Below are positions 16,828 through 25,036 of a stretch of DNA of 41,555 nt, in pieces (the stretch's first letter is position 1; every line of letters starts with the position of its first letter). A model generated the notes under the pieces. It saw only the letters and a program-made list of their open reading frames with translations, was not told the origin of the DNA and ran no database searches. The DNA is taken from NCBI RefSeq assembly GCF_003860135.1, contig NZ_RQYN01000042.1:1-41555 (forward strand). The letters run 5' to 3'. Origin of the DNA: Tannerella forsythia. Its GTDB lineage: Bacteria > Bacteroidota > Bacteroidia > Bacteroidales > Tannerellaceae. Position numbers and translations under genes: made by a program.

Positions 16828-17355
16828 ATGCCAAAATCAACAGTAATAACGCAGGAAATGATCATCGAAACCGCTTTCGAGATGGTTCGAAAAGAAGGGT
16901 TTGGGGTGCTTTCTGCCCGAAACATTGCCAAGCAAATCGGTTGTTCCACGCAACCCATTTATTGGTGCTATAAGACGATGGACGAACTAAAAGCCGAAGT
17001 CTGCCAAAAAGTCCTTGCACACCTAAAAAACCGTATGTGCAGTTACCGAAAAACGGGCAATGTCTTTTTGGATTTAGGCTTGGGTTATGTACGGATGGCT
17101 CACACCGAACCGGCACTCTTCAAAGCGATTTATATCGACAATATCACGAATGTAAAACTTGCCGATATTTTCCCCGAAAATCAGGAAATCGTGGAATTGA
17201 TGAAAAGCTCGGAAGAATACCGACAACTATCCGAAGAGGAAGCAAAAAACAGCATTGCCAAGGCGTGGATGTTGGTACACGGCATCGCCTCGCTGGTGGC
17301 TACGGGAATGTTTGTGTACGATGAAGAGAAGATTTTGGAGATTATAAGTAAATAG
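16828..17355 (+). CDS. TetR-family transcriptional regulator
   Basis: This 175-aa repressor has its helix-turn-helix at residues about 10-50 (MIIETAFEMVRKEGFGVLSA, AKQIGCSTQPIYWCYKTMDEL). The C-terminal domain is all-helical and would bind a small inducer. It is followed after 11 bp by an alpha/beta hydrolase gene and then by two more genes, which it probably controls together with itself through the palindrome at 16788. The cognate inducer is unknown. Confidence 0.88.
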   Translation: MPKSTVITQEMIIETAFEMVRKEGFGVLSARNIAKQIGCSTQPIYWCYKTMDELKAEVCQKVLAHLKNRMCSYRKTGNVFLDLGLGYVRMAHTEPALFKAIYIDNITNVKLADIFPENQEIVELMKSSEEYRQLSEEEAKNSIAKAWMLVHGIASLVATGMFVYDEEKILEIISK

Positions 17356-17366
17356 ACAGGAATGAT

Positions 17367-18185
17367 ATGGAACACAAGACTATAGAAAATAATGGAAATA
17401 TCGTTCATTATTACGTGAGTGGAAAAGAGAGCGGGGAAGCAATTGTCTTTCTGCATCCTGCTTTTGGCGATCACAGATGTTTTGATAAACAGATCGATTT
17501 TTTCTCCCGCGATTATCAGGTAATCACGCTTGATATGTTAGGACACGGTTTGACGGGTGTAGGGAAATCGAAAGATAAGCTAACTGCCACTGCCACGCAT
17601 ATTGCGGAAATTCTCAAAGTCGAGAATAAAGACAAGCTGCATATTATTGGTGTTTCCCTTGGCTCATTGCTTGCGCAAGATTTTGCACTAAAATATCCTG
17701 ATAAAATATTATCTCTAACAGCTCTCGGCGGCTATAATATCAATAAGGAGCAGAAAGAAATTGCCAAAGCACAGGGCAAAGAAATTTTTAAATGGCTGTT
17801 CAAAATGATTTTTTCAATGGATGCGTTTCGGAGATATGTGGGGAAAGTTTCTACAATTAATCCGGCGGAGCAAATCCGATTTTATGAAAGTGCGAAACAT
17901 TTTTCGAGAAGATCATTTTCTGTTATGTCGGGATTAAACAAGTTGATAGCTAACAGGAGTGTTCAAAGGAGCTTTCCAGTATTAATTTTGGTAGGCGAGA
18001 AAGATAATGGAGTAGCAATAAAAGCGGCTAAAGAGTGGTACAAGAACGAACAGAAAAATTCTAATCTTGTCATAATTAAAAACGCAGGGCATTGTGCTAA
18101 TATGGATAATTCCAAGGAATTTAACAATATAATCGAGAGTTTTATAGCCGGAAAGACAATAAACAGTAACTCCAAGAATCAATAA
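17367..18185 (+). CDS. Alpha/beta hydrolase
   Basis: This 272-aa cytoplasmic hydrolase has an oxyanion region (VFLHPAFGDHRCF), the nucleophile elbow GVSLGS, an acid near VGEKDNG and a catalytic His in NAGHCANMD. Members cleave esters, amides or similar bonds; the substrate cannot be deduced. Base composition is more AT-rich than the flanking tetR and CPBP genes, so it may have been added separately. The next gene starts one base after its stop, so they are translated from one message. Confidence 0.85.
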   Translation: MEHKTIENNGNIVHYYVSGKESGEAIVFLHPAFGDHRCFDKQIDFFSRDYQVITLDMLGHGLTGVGKSKDKLTATATHIAEILKVENKDKLHIIGVSLGSLLAQDFALKYPDKILSLTALGGYNINKEQKEIAKAQGKEIFKWLFKMIFSMDAFRRYVGKVSTINPAEQIRFYESAKHFSRRSFSVMSGLNKLIANRSVQRSFPVLILVGEKDNGVAIKAAKEWYKNEQKNSNLVIIKNAGHCANMDNSKEFNNIIESFIAGKTINSNSKNQ

Positions 18186-18186
18186 A

Positions 18187-19017
18187 ATGAACACCAAATC
18201 AAAAACTTTCAGAAATGTCGCCCTGTTTAGCTTGGTGGCTATCGCTTGCGGTTGGGTGGGCGTCGGGGTGGATAAATTGCTTGGTGAGCCCTCGAATTTA
18301 GAATCGCTCGGGGCGTTGATTTTTATCGCCACACCACTTTTGTGTATGCTTTTGCTTCGCCTTTTCGGTGGCGACGGCTGGAAAGACCTTTCGCTGAAAC
18401 CGAATTTCAAACAAAATACCCTTTGGTATCTGTTTGCCTTTGCGGTTTATCCGGTGGTAATTGGTATAACGCTGTTTGTTGGAAAGTCGTTGGGTTGGGT
18501 GGAGGTGGGCAAGTTTAGTTTTGCAGCGTATTTGCCTGTTTTCGCCACCGCTTTCTTGCCCGAATTTATCAAAAACATCTTCGAAGAATCGGTTTGGCGA
18601 GGCTATCTTACTGTAAAAATGGAGCAACTTACCCAAAACGAATGGTTGATTTATCTGGTGGTGGCACTCGTGTGGCAAGCTTGGCACGCTCCTTATTATT
18701 TAGTGTTTTTGGAAGACGGCTACTTGTCGCAGTTCTTCCCTTACAGCGGACTTTGGCTTTTCGTTTATGGTTTTGTGGTAGTCGGGATTTGGACGATAAT
18801 GTACACCGAAGTCTTTTTCCTTTCGCGCTCGCTTTGGTTAGTCGTTTTGATGCACACGATGGAAGACGCCCTCAATCCGCTCATTGCCGAAGGTTTTGCC
18901 GTTGTTTCGCCCAACAAAACGCTACTCATTTCGCCAACTTTCGGACTCATCCCTCTGCTGATGTATCTGGCGATAGGCTTATATTTAAGAAAAATACGGA
19001 AAAGTAAGAATAATTAA
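18187..19017 (+). CDS. CPBP-family intramembrane glutamic protease (CAAX-like)
   Basis: This 276-aa membrane protein has about seven or eight hydrophobic segments. It carries the family motifs EEsxxRGY (EESVWRGYLT, near residue 137), then WQAWHAPYYLVF and HTMEDALNP, which hold the conserved Glu, His and His/Asn positions of the CPBP/Abi (CAAX protease) family. Homologues act as intramembrane proteases and some give immunity to bacteriocins. It lies inside a TetR-controlled set with two hydrolases. The substrate is unknown. Confidence 0.85.
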   Translation: MNTKSKTFRNVALFSLVAIACGWVGVGVDKLLGEPSNLESLGALIFIATPLLCMLLLRLFGGDGWKDLSLKPNFKQNTLWYLFAFAVYPVVIGITLFVGKSLGWVEVGKFSFAAYLPVFATAFLPEFIKNIFEESVWRGYLTVKMEQLTQNEWLIYLVVALVWQAWHAPYYLVFLEDGYLSQFFPYSGLWLFVYGFVVVGIWTIMYTEVFFLSRSLWLVVLMHTMEDALNPLIAEGFAVVSPNKTLLISPTFGLIPLLMYLAIGLYLRKIRKSKNN

Positions 19018-19056
19018 TTTCAAATAAATTGATTGTAAAACTAAAATTTCAACAAT

Positions 19057-20037
19057 ATGAACACAAACAAAAAGGTGCCCGCAGATGCTACCTGCTGGGA
19101 CAAAATTTTCCCGAAAAGCGATAAAGTAGAACATAAAAAAGTAACGTTCAGAAACCGCTACGGCATCTCACTTGTCGGCGATTTGTATTTTCCGAAAAAC
19201 AGCGAAGACACGAAACTTGCAGCTCTTGCCGTGTGCGGTGGATTCGGAGCTGTAAAGGAGCAAGCCTCCGGATTTTACGCCCAGACGATGGCGGAAAGAG
19301 GCTTTGTAACCTTGGCTTTCGACCCTTCCTATACGGGCGAAAGCGGTGGCGAACCTCGCAATGTGGCCTCGCCCGACATCAACACCGAAGACTTTTCGGC
19401 TGCGGTCGATTGCTTGGGGCTTCAACCCTTTGTCGACAGAGAAAAAATAGGACTTATCGGCATCTGCGGTTGGGGCGGATTTGCCCTGAACGCTACGGCT
19501 ATCGACACGCGAATAAAGGCGGTAGCGACGATGGTAATGTACGATATGTCCCGCGTCTTCAGCAAAGGATATTTCGACGGCAACACACCCGAAATGCGTC
19601 TGAAAATGAAGCGCTCGCTCAATGCGCTTCGTTGGACGGATGCCGAAACCGGAACACCCGCTCCGGGCTATCCGATGCCGGACGCTCCTTCCGAGAAAGT
19701 TCCTCAATTCCTGAACGACTATATCGAGTTTTACAAAACTCCGAGAGGTTTCCACGAGCGTTCGGTTTCCAATCAGGTTTGGACAGCTACTACGCTGCTT
19801 TCGTTCCTAAATTTTCCATTGCTGTCGTATGTCCACGAAATCGATGTCCCGACCCTTATCGTTGCCGGAGAAAACGCCCATTCCCGCTATATGAGCGAAG
19901 ATGCTTACCAATCCGTAGGGAGCGAAAAGAAGGAACTGCTCATCATTCCCAATGCCCGCCACACGGACTTTTACGACAATCAGGCAGGTATGATTCCCTT
20001 TGATAAGCTGGAAACGTTCTTTAAGGAGAATTTATAG
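19057..20037 (+). CDS. Alpha/beta hydrolase, YcjY/dienelactone-hydrolase-like
   Basis: This 326-aa protein has FRNRYGISLVGDLYFPKN at the N-terminus, the strand-turn ALAVCGGFGAVKEQ, a nucleophile elbow with cysteine instead of serine (LIGICGWGGF), an acidic residue near IVAGENAHS and a catalytic His in NARHTDFYD. The GICGxGG elbow is typical of the YcjY-like branch. It lies 39 bp after the CPBP gene and likely ends the TetR operon. Members are poorly characterised; a detoxifying esterase role is possible but unproven. Confidence 0.85.
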   Translation: MNTNKKVPADATCWDKIFPKSDKVEHKKVTFRNRYGISLVGDLYFPKNSEDTKLAALAVCGGFGAVKEQASGFYAQTMAERGFVTLAFDPSYTGESGGEPRNVASPDINTEDFSAAVDCLGLQPFVDREKIGLIGICGWGGFALNATAIDTRIKAVATMVMYDMSRVFSKGYFDGNTPEMRLKMKRSLNALRWTDAETGTPAPGYPMPDAPSEKVPQFLNDYIEFYKTPRGFHERSVSNQVWTATTLLSFLNFPLLSYVHEIDVPTLIVAGENAHSRYMSEDAYQSVGSEKKELLIIPNARHTDFYDNQAGMIPFDKLETFFKENL

Positions 20038-20083
20038 CAGTCCAAAAATCATAAAAAACATAAGCCCGTAACCTTCCCCCCCT

Positions 20084-20111
20084 GTAGATACGCAATTTAT
20101 TGCGTATCTAC
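20084..20111. repeat. REP-like 28-bp palindrome, copy 1
   Basis: GTAGATACGCAAT pairs perfectly with ATTGCGTATCTAC across two central bases. It is preceded by a run of C and followed by ACACACAACC and a TAATCCGTAATT stretch. The same order is seen around the second palindrome at 25467. It resembles dispersed GTAGAGACGCAAT-type repeats of Bacteroidota. Confidence 0.8.
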
Positions 20112-20144
20112 ACACACAACCTGTAATCCGTAATTTCAATTCCT

Positions 20145-20180
20145 CTACACAATCGAAAAACAACATCGTCGCCCACAATT
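20145..20180 (+). repeat. Stray copy of the 5' end of the gene at 25759
   Basis: CAATCGAAAAACAACATCGT at 20149-20168, followed by CGCCCAC, matches the start of the gene at 25759 (codons QSKNNIVTH) with few changes. The ATGGCT codons are missing and the match ends at once. It follows the palindrome as in the intact locus, so it looks like a dispersed fragment of that locus. Confidence 0.6.
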
Positions 20181-20211
20181 AAAAAAGGAACAAAATACAT
20201 TGTCCCATATT

Positions 20212-20250
20212 TGTGAAATCTCGAAAAACATGGAAAAGTTTGTAACTTTG
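20212..20250 (+). promoter_or_regulatory. Promoter/operator of AraC gene 1, shared with AraC gene 2
   Basis: The 39-bp block begins TGTGAAATCTCGAAAAACAT and ends in the -7 box TAACTTTG. It is identical at 35 of 39 positions to 21610-21648, in the same place before the second AraC gene. The conserved first half lies upstream of the -7 box, where an activator or repressor site is expected. Confidence 0.7.
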
Positions 20251-20267
20251 CCCTAAAATTTTGCTTC

Positions 20268-21083
20268 TTGCATCCGCTTTTGAACATACGAAAATACTAT
20301 AAACCTCTTCAGCCAACGATTACTCAATCGGCTGAGAATGTTTTGTATACGGAAGGAGCTCCTGACATAAGTTTATTGCCTTTTATTTACTGTTATTGGC
20401 AACTCAAAACGAGAATGCGGCTTGCTGATTCCTATCTTTATAGAGTAATTTCCGACGGTTGTATCGATGCCTTTTTTGAGTTGAATAATCCCGAAGAAAG
20501 TTATGTGATGGGGTTTTGTAAAAGCTATATGGAATTCCCTTTGGGTAAACAATTTAACTATGTAGGAATACGCTTTTTACCTTCTGCCTTTCCGTTGTTT
20601 TTCAGACAAAATGCCGGAGAGCTGAGTAATATCGATATACGCTTGAATTTGGTTTTATCTGATTTAGCGACATCTATTTCTCATAAATTCAACAATTTGC
20701 AAAGCTTCCAACAAATCAAAAACAAACTGGATATACTTTTAATCAAATATTTAGAAAAAGCTAATCTTAGTCTGGATAACCGATTTTCCAAAGCACTTGA
20801 AATTATTCTAAAATCACAGGGTCATGTACAGATTTTAACGGATTTAGACACAGGAATTAGCCCCCGTCACCTACGTCGATTATTTGAGTTTTACATCGGC
20901 GATACCGCAAAAACTTTTAGTCAAGTAGTCCGTTTTCAGTCTTTTTTAAATACAGCCCCCTCACTGCAAGCCCTTCAAAAAAACAAATTATTTTATGATA
21001 TGGGCTATTACGACCAATCGCACTTTATCAAAGAATTTAAAACGTTTTATGGCATAACGCCATATAAGGCATCCGTGAAGTGA
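20268..21083 (+). CDS. AraC-family regulator 1
   Basis: This 271-aa regulator has an N-terminal sensor region (YYKPLQPTITQSAENVLYTE, LPFIYCYWQLKT) like the DUF6597-type domain. The C-terminal double helix-turn-helix is TDLDTGISPRHLRRLFEFYI and MGYYDQSHFIKEFKTFYGIT. No early ATG exists in frame, so translation probably starts at the TTG at 20268, only about ten bases after the predicted transcription start; the leader would be very short. A VOC gene follows 69 bp downstream, and the pair is the first of three such modules. Confidence 0.82.
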   Translation: MHPLLNIRKYYKPLQPTITQSAENVLYTEGAPDISLLPFIYCYWQLKTRMRLADSYLYRVISDGCIDAFFELNNPEESYVMGFCKSYMEFPLGKQFNYVGIRFLPSAFPLFFRQNAGELSNIDIRLNLVLSDLATSISHKFNNLQSFQQIKNKLDILLIKYLEKANLSLDNRFSKALEIILKSQGHVQILTDLDTGISPRHLRRLFEFYIGDTAKTFSQVVRFQSFLNTAPSLQALQKNKLFYDMGYYDQSHFIKEFKTFYGITPYKASVK

Positions 21084-21152
21084 TTTGTCCCTTTTTTCCT
21101 ATTTTAGTCTCACTTCTCGCCATAATTTTGCAGAAAATTAAACTTAGACGAA

Positions 21153-21533
21153 ATGAAACTTAACGCAGGAATTATCACCGAAAAATTGGTAGAAACCAAA
21201 GCCTTTTATACCGAAGTTTTAAACTTTGGTGTAACTTTCGAGAACGAATTTTATCTTTTGCTTCACACACCCAACCGAGAAGCAGAAATCAGTTTTTTAC
21301 TTCCGAACCATCCAAGCCAACAACCTCTTTTTCAACAACCCTTCCAAAACCAAGGCGTCTATTTAACCCTTGAAGTCGAGAATGTGGATGATGTTTATAA
21401 GCAACTAAAAGCTAAAAATATACTTATAGAGATCGAGCTGCGAAATGAACCTTGGGGCGACCGCCATTTCGCCATCAAAGACCCCAATGGGATTGGTATT
21501 GATATAGTAACCTACACGGAGCCTGAAAAATAA
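21153..21533 (+). CDS. VOC-family (glyoxalase/bleomycin-resistance fold) protein 1
   Basis: This 126-aa protein shows the paired beta-alpha-beta-beta-beta units of the vicinal-oxygen-chelate fold: KLVETKAFYTEVLNFGV at the start and the typical WGDRHFAIKDPNGIGIDIV end. Members are metal-dependent lyases, dioxygenases or drug-binding resistance proteins. It follows AraC gene 1 and is probably its target. Substrate unknown. Confidence 0.85.
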   Translation: MKLNAGIITEKLVETKAFYTEVLNFGVTFENEFYLLLHTPNREAEISFLLPNHPSQQPLFQQPFQNQGVYLTLEVENVDDVYKQLKAKNILIEIELRNEPWGDRHFAIKDPNGIGIDIVTYTEPEK

Positions 21534-21609
21534 TCAATACTGCTGCCCAAAAACAGCATCACTGCCTACGATAGATAAATAAGGAGCAAAGTAATTTGTT
21601 CCTTTTTTC

Positions 21610-21648
21610 TGTGAAATCTCGAAAAACATAGAGAAATTTCTAACTTTG
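21610..21648 (+). promoter_or_regulatory. Promoter/operator of AraC gene 2, shared with AraC gene 1
   Basis: Nearly identical to 20212-20250 (35 of 39 bases), ending in TAACTTTG sixteen bases before the ATG at 21664. The two downstream proteins are not close relatives, so the block was shared by recombination or is kept because both respond to one signal. Confidence 0.7.
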
Positions 21649-21663
21649 CGAAAAGCATCTTAA

Positions 21664-22434
21664 ATGGCGGCTACAAAATACCAAATTATTAAACCCAACG
21701 CATTTTTACGGAAATATATAGAGCATTTTTGGGCGGCGGAGACCGAGGAATATTTCCGGTACATTTCGCCTGCGTCCACGCTTACCGATTTGGTTTTCTT
21801 TTGTGAAGGGACAGTGAAAAACACTCAAAATCGGGAAGAATTATCCGAAAGTGGAATGATTTTCGGTCAAAAAACTGTATTTGATAATTATGAGGCTGTT
21901 TTTCCCAAAGCCAAACTTTTTGGAGTTCGGGTGCGTCCATCTGTTTTTCTGTTGACTCACAACATCCCTGCAACAGTATTGAGTGGGCAACGCATCTCTT
22001 TGCAGGATTTGTTCAGTTATGAGGGCAAACTACTTACAGAAAAAATGCTCAATTCCAAAACATTGACTGAAGCTGTAAGCCTTTTTTCAAACTTTTTGAT
22101 GCAAAAAGCAACGGACTTGCCTATGAAATATCAATCTATCGAAAAATGGTTATCAAAAACCAATTTCCTAAGCCCCGATATTTCTACTAAAGATATTTGC
22201 CTTTCTCAACGGCAATTTGAACGAAATTTTAAGGAGTTTACAGGTTTCTCTTTGCGGAAATATATCAAAATCAAACGATTTGAACAAGTATTTCGATATT
22301 TACAACATACTAAAAATAAAGAAAACCTCACCGAAATCGCCTACCGATTCGGCTACTACGACCAGGCGCATTTCAATCGAAATTTCAAGGAGTTTACGAA
22401 CCTTTCGCCTTTGCAATTATTTCAGAAAATCTAA
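21664..22434 (+). CDS. AraC-family regulator 2
   Basis: This 256-aa regulator has an N-terminal sensor (KYQIIKPNAFLRKYIEHFWA) and a C-terminal double helix-turn-helix (DICLSQRQFERNFKEFTGFS, LTEIAYRFGYYDQAHFNRNF). The ATG at 21664 follows the shared promoter closely. Its last 15 codons and the 19 bp after the stop are repeated exactly at 23241-23304, at the end of a broken third AraC gene. A VOC gene follows 152 bp downstream. Confidence 0.87.
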   Translation: MAATKYQIIKPNAFLRKYIEHFWAAETEEYFRYISPASTLTDLVFFCEGTVKNTQNREELSESGMIFGQKTVFDNYEAVFPKAKLFGVRVRPSVFLLTHNIPATVLSGQRISLQDLFSYEGKLLTEKMLNSKTLTEAVSLFSNFLMQKATDLPMKYQSIEKWLSKTNFLSPDISTKDICLSQRQFERNFKEFTGFSLRKYIKIKRFEQVFRYLQHTKNKENLTEIAYRFGYYDQAHFNRNFKEFTNLSPLQLFQKI

Positions 22435-22453
22435 AAAGTCGTTTCGGTACAAT
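22390..22453. repeat. 64-bp perfect direct repeat, copy 1 (AraC 2 tail)
   Basis: This segment covers the last AraC 2 codons (EFTNLSPLQLFQKI), the stop and 19 bp beyond. It is identical base for base to 23241-23304. The flanks differ on both sides, so the repeat has sharp edges. Confidence 0.95.
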
Positions 22454-22586
22454 CCAATTTTGCAGATAATATGCAATTTTGCAAAAAAATAAAAATATAA
22501 TTAGTTTTCGTATATTCTTATTTTAGAAGCTGTTGTAAGAAAATCGACATCACTAAAATTAAATAACAAAATAGATAATTTCAATT

Positions 22587-23075
22587 ATGGAAAGAAAAGA
22601 AATTCCTCATTACAACAAGGTAAATCCTTTCGTAATTATAAAAGGAGGTGCTGCCAAGTTTATATACTTTGTTGAAAAGGTATTTGATGGGAAGGAGAAT
22701 AAACAAGTAAGAACTCCTGATAGAGATGGGACACTGATTCACGCAGAAATCCAAATTGGAGATTCAATGATTCTATTGGCTGACTCAAAAGAAGACTGGC
22801 CTTTTACACCTGCATTTCTGCAAATTTATGTTGATAATGCACAACAAATTCTCGAAAAAGCCAAAACAGAAAAAGCAGAAATTATTACAGAATTGAGCGA
22901 CTTTTACAATGGGCTAAAATTAGCGAGATTAAAAGACCCATTTGGTAACATTTGGTGGCTATATGAAAAAGTTGCAAATAAACCTTCTGAGAATAAATCT
23001 AATACTGATTGGCATAATAGTAAGCCAAGCGATATCTATACGACATTAATGAATGCGATGAAGAATCTAAAATAA
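22587..23075 (+). CDS. VOC-family (PhnB-like) protein 2
   Basis: This 162-aa protein has the PhnB-like glyoxalase layout: NPFVIIKGGAAKFIYFVEKV, IQIGDSMILLADSKEDWPF, LQIYVDNAQQILEKA and LARLKDPFGNIWWLYEKV. It is a paralogue of the protein at 23357, with which it shares most motifs at modest identity. It lies between AraC gene 2 and the AraC 3 remnant, so it belongs to the second regulator-VOC module. Role likely binding or transformation of a small toxic molecule; substrate unknown. Confidence 0.85.
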   Translation: MERKEIPHYNKVNPFVIIKGGAAKFIYFVEKVFDGKENKQVRTPDRDGTLIHAEIQIGDSMILLADSKEDWPFTPAFLQIYVDNAQQILEKAKTEKAEIITELSDFYNGLKLARLKDPFGNIWWLYEKVANKPSENKSNTDWHNSKPSDIYTTLMNAMKNLK

Positions 23076-23171
23076 AACAGCGAGCCGCTATATGCGGTAT
23101 AGCCAGCAAGAATCTCAAAGGAATGAGAAGCCCTCCTTTCGTATCAATTTTTCGTTAAAACAATAACAAGC

Positions 23172-23285
23172 GACAATCTGACTCAATTTGCCTTACAATA
23201 TGATTATTATGATCGGACTTATTTCAATCGAGCTTTTAAAGAGTTTACGAACCTTTCGCCTTTGCAATTATTTCAGAAAATCTAA
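23172..23285 (+). pseudogene. AraC gene 3 remnant (C-terminal helix-turn-helix only)
   Basis: One open frame reads DNLTQFALQYDYYDRTYFNR followed by AFKEFTNLSPLQLFQKI and a stop. This is the second helix-turn-helix of an AraC regulator. Its first half differs from AraC 2 (FGYYDQAHFNRNF) while its last 14 codons are identical. Everything upstream is gone. It stands directly before the third VOC gene, so the module once had its own regulator. Confidence 0.8.
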
Positions 23286-23304
23286 AAAGTCGTTTCGGTA
23301 CAAT
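23241..23304. repeat. 64-bp perfect direct repeat, copy 2
   Basis: Identical to 22390-22453. Homologous recombination between the two copies would delete exactly one VOC gene (851-bp unit). Confidence 0.95.
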
Positions 23305-23356
23305 TTCAGCACATAAATTCAGGGTAGTTTTGCCTCAATTTTTAATTTGTAGAAAA

Positions 23357-23887
23357 ATGACTGAAAAAGTAAATATACCGCAAGGAAGCCACACCGTAAA
23401 TGCTCTCATTGCTACGCAAGATACGCGTGCTTTAATTTCGTTTTTGGAGAAAGTCTTTGATGCCCAAGAAGATAAAAACGCTTTGGCAATCAGCCAATCC
23501 GACGGAAAGATTTTCAATAGCAGTGTAACCATTGGCGATACTACGATGATTATTTTCGACCGAAAAGAAGGTTGGAAACATACGCCTTCACTACTTCAAG
23601 TCTATGTGAATGATATATATAGAAAACTCGCAACCGCCAAATCGCTCGGAGCCATTGTTGTTACCCAGCCTACCGATTTCTACGGTGGGAAATTAGCTCG
23701 CTTCATCGACCCGCAAGGCAATTTATGGTGGCTTTTTGAACTGTTGGAGTACGATGAATCGGACTGGATTTCCGAGGAAACAACCGAAGAAACCGATGCT
23801 GTATGGACATTAGAACCTGATTCGGATATGACTTACATACACGATTCACTTGTAGAAGCAATGAAAAAACTCAATGATTTTCAATAA
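23357..23887 (+). CDS. VOC-family (PhnB-like) protein 3
   Basis: The ATG at 23357 (MTEKVNIPQGSHTVNALIAT) is taken as start; a TAGTTTTG box lies about 25 bp before it. The 176-aa product repeats the PhnB-like motifs of protein 2: LISFLEKVFDAQ, VTIGDTTMIIFDRKEGWKH, LLQVYVNDIYRKLATAK and LARFIDPQGNLWWLFELLE. An acidic C-terminal tail is added. It belongs to the third AraC-VOC module, whose regulator is broken. Substrate unknown. Confidence 0.85.
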   Translation: MTEKVNIPQGSHTVNALIATQDTRALISFLEKVFDAQEDKNALAISQSDGKIFNSSVTIGDTTMIIFDRKEGWKHTPSLLQVYVNDIYRKLATAKSLGAIVVTQPTDFYGGKLARFIDPQGNLWWLFELLEYDESDWISEETTEETDAVWTLEPDSDMTYIHDSLVEAMKKLNDFQ

Positions 23888-24021
23888 CCTTGAATCCATA
23901 TAAAAACGGCACAATCGAAAAATTAATATTGTAATCTACAAATATGTCTTTATAACTTATTTGTTCCCAGCAATTTTTTAAAACATAAAAAACATTGTAC
24001 TTTTGTGGAAAAATACTGACA

Positions 24022-24600
24022 ATGTTAAACGCACTTGATTTTCCTAAAATATATGCACATCCATTGATTTCTGGAAATGACCTTAAAAAGATTACACAGG
24101 CTCATTATAGGATTGAAATCAAAAAAGGAGAATACATCTTACGAGAGGGACAAACGGCTCGGGATTATATGATTTTGGAAAGTGGTATTGTTCAAAGTTT
24201 TGTGTATGATTACAACGGAAATAAAATTACGACCGATTTCTTTTGTGCAAATGAAATTATAGTGCAAGAGCTATCATTATTCAACCATCTGCCAAGTGCT
24301 GAAAGTATTGTCGCTTTAACCGATTGTGTGGCTTGGAGAATTGATTTTAAGGAGTTTCAGAAGTTGTATCATTCTCTTCCAGGCTATGCTGAGTGGGGGA
24401 GACTTTTTATGACCCAAAAGTTATTTCAAATAAAAAAACGCTCGCTTGAAATGATTACACTTCCTGCCAAAGACCGTTATTTACAATTTCTAAAAGATAA
24501 ACCACAAGTGATTCAGAATGTACCTTTAAGGCAAATTGCCAGTTATTTAGGAATTACACATACTTCCTTAAGCCGGATTAGGAAAGAAGTTTCACTATAA
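24022..24600 (+). CDS. Crp/Fnr-family transcriptional regulator
   Basis: The ATG at 24022 lies 17 bp after a TACTTTTG -7 box (23998-24005). The 192-aa protein has a cyclic-nucleotide-binding-like beta-roll (KGEYILREGQTARDYMILES, FFCANEIIVQELSLFNHLPS). Its short C-terminal helix-turn-helix is LRQIASYLGITHTSLSRIRK. No Fe-S cysteine set is seen, so it is not a classic Fnr. A good terminator follows, so it is a single-gene unit; it may regulate the genes downstream. Confidence 0.87.
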   Translation: MLNALDFPKIYAHPLISGNDLKKITQAHYRIEIKKGEYILREGQTARDYMILESGIVQSFVYDYNGNKITTDFFCANEIIVQELSLFNHLPSAESIVALTDCVAWRIDFKEFQKLYHSLPGYAEWGRLFMTQKLFQIKKRSLEMITLPAKDRYLQFLKDKPQVIQNVPLRQIASYLGITHTSLSRIRKEVSL

Positions 24601-24605
24601 GTTGG

Positions 24606-24633
24606 AAATGTTGCCATAAGGCAACATTTTTTT
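24606..24633 (+). terminator. Intrinsic terminator of the Crp/Fnr gene
   Basis: AAATGTTGCC (24606-24615) pairs with GGCAACATTT (24620-24629) around an ATAA loop and is followed by a T-run. It starts five bases after the stop codon. Confidence 0.88.
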
Positions 24634-24646
24634 ATTTTAAAGACAC

Positions 24647-24654
24647 TACTTTTG
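24647..24654 (+). promoter_or_regulatory. -7 promoter element (TACTTTTG)
   Basis: TACTTTTG lies just after the terminator and 19 bp before the ATG at 24674, so the next gene has its own promoter. Confidence 0.5.
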
Positions 24655-24673
24655 TCCCAAAAATCAGAATAAA

Positions 24674-25000
24674 ATGAAAGAACTTTTAGCAACTTATTAC
24701 AAAGGTTTTGCGCAGAAAGCAAACTGGGAGCAAACTTTAGACGAAGATTTCGTTTTTATAATGAACGATGGAGAGCCTCTTTTGGGAAAACAGGCTTATG
24801 TAGAAATGTACAGAAATTTTTCCAAAAGCTATCAAACAATGCGAGTAAACCAAACGATAATAGAAGGAGATAATGCGTTTGTACTGGGAAACTACGATTG
24901 GATTTTGCCCGACGGAACTATACAAAGTGGTAATGTTGCCGAGATATGGAAAGCCGAAAACGAGCTTTTGAAAGAGCTGAAAATCTATTTTCATAAGTAG
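24674..25000 (+). CDS. NTF2/SnoaL-like small protein
   Basis: This 108-aa protein is compatible with the cone-shaped NTF2-like fold: an N-terminal helix (LLATYYKGFAQKANWEQTL), then FVFIMNDGEPLLGKQAYVEM and strands VNQTIIEGDNAFVLGNYDW and GNVAEIWKAENELLKEL. Such proteins are small-molecule isomerases, hydrolases or binding proteins. It has its own promoter and lies 36 bp before a TfoX-N gene. Specific function unknown. Confidence 0.72.
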   Translation: MKELLATYYKGFAQKANWEQTLDEDFVFIMNDGEPLLGKQAYVEMYRNFSKSYQTMRVNQTIIEGDNAFVLGNYDWILPDGTIQSGNVAEIWKAENELLKELKIYFHK

Positions 25001-25036
25001 AAAACAGGCTTTAATGATAATCGATATAGTATAAAA

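Noticed and set aside
22587-23887. Recent tandem duplication of an AraC-VOC unit
   Set aside because: The VOC proteins share motifs but differ widely; only the 64-bp AraC tail is identical, so recent duplication of the whole unit does not fit.
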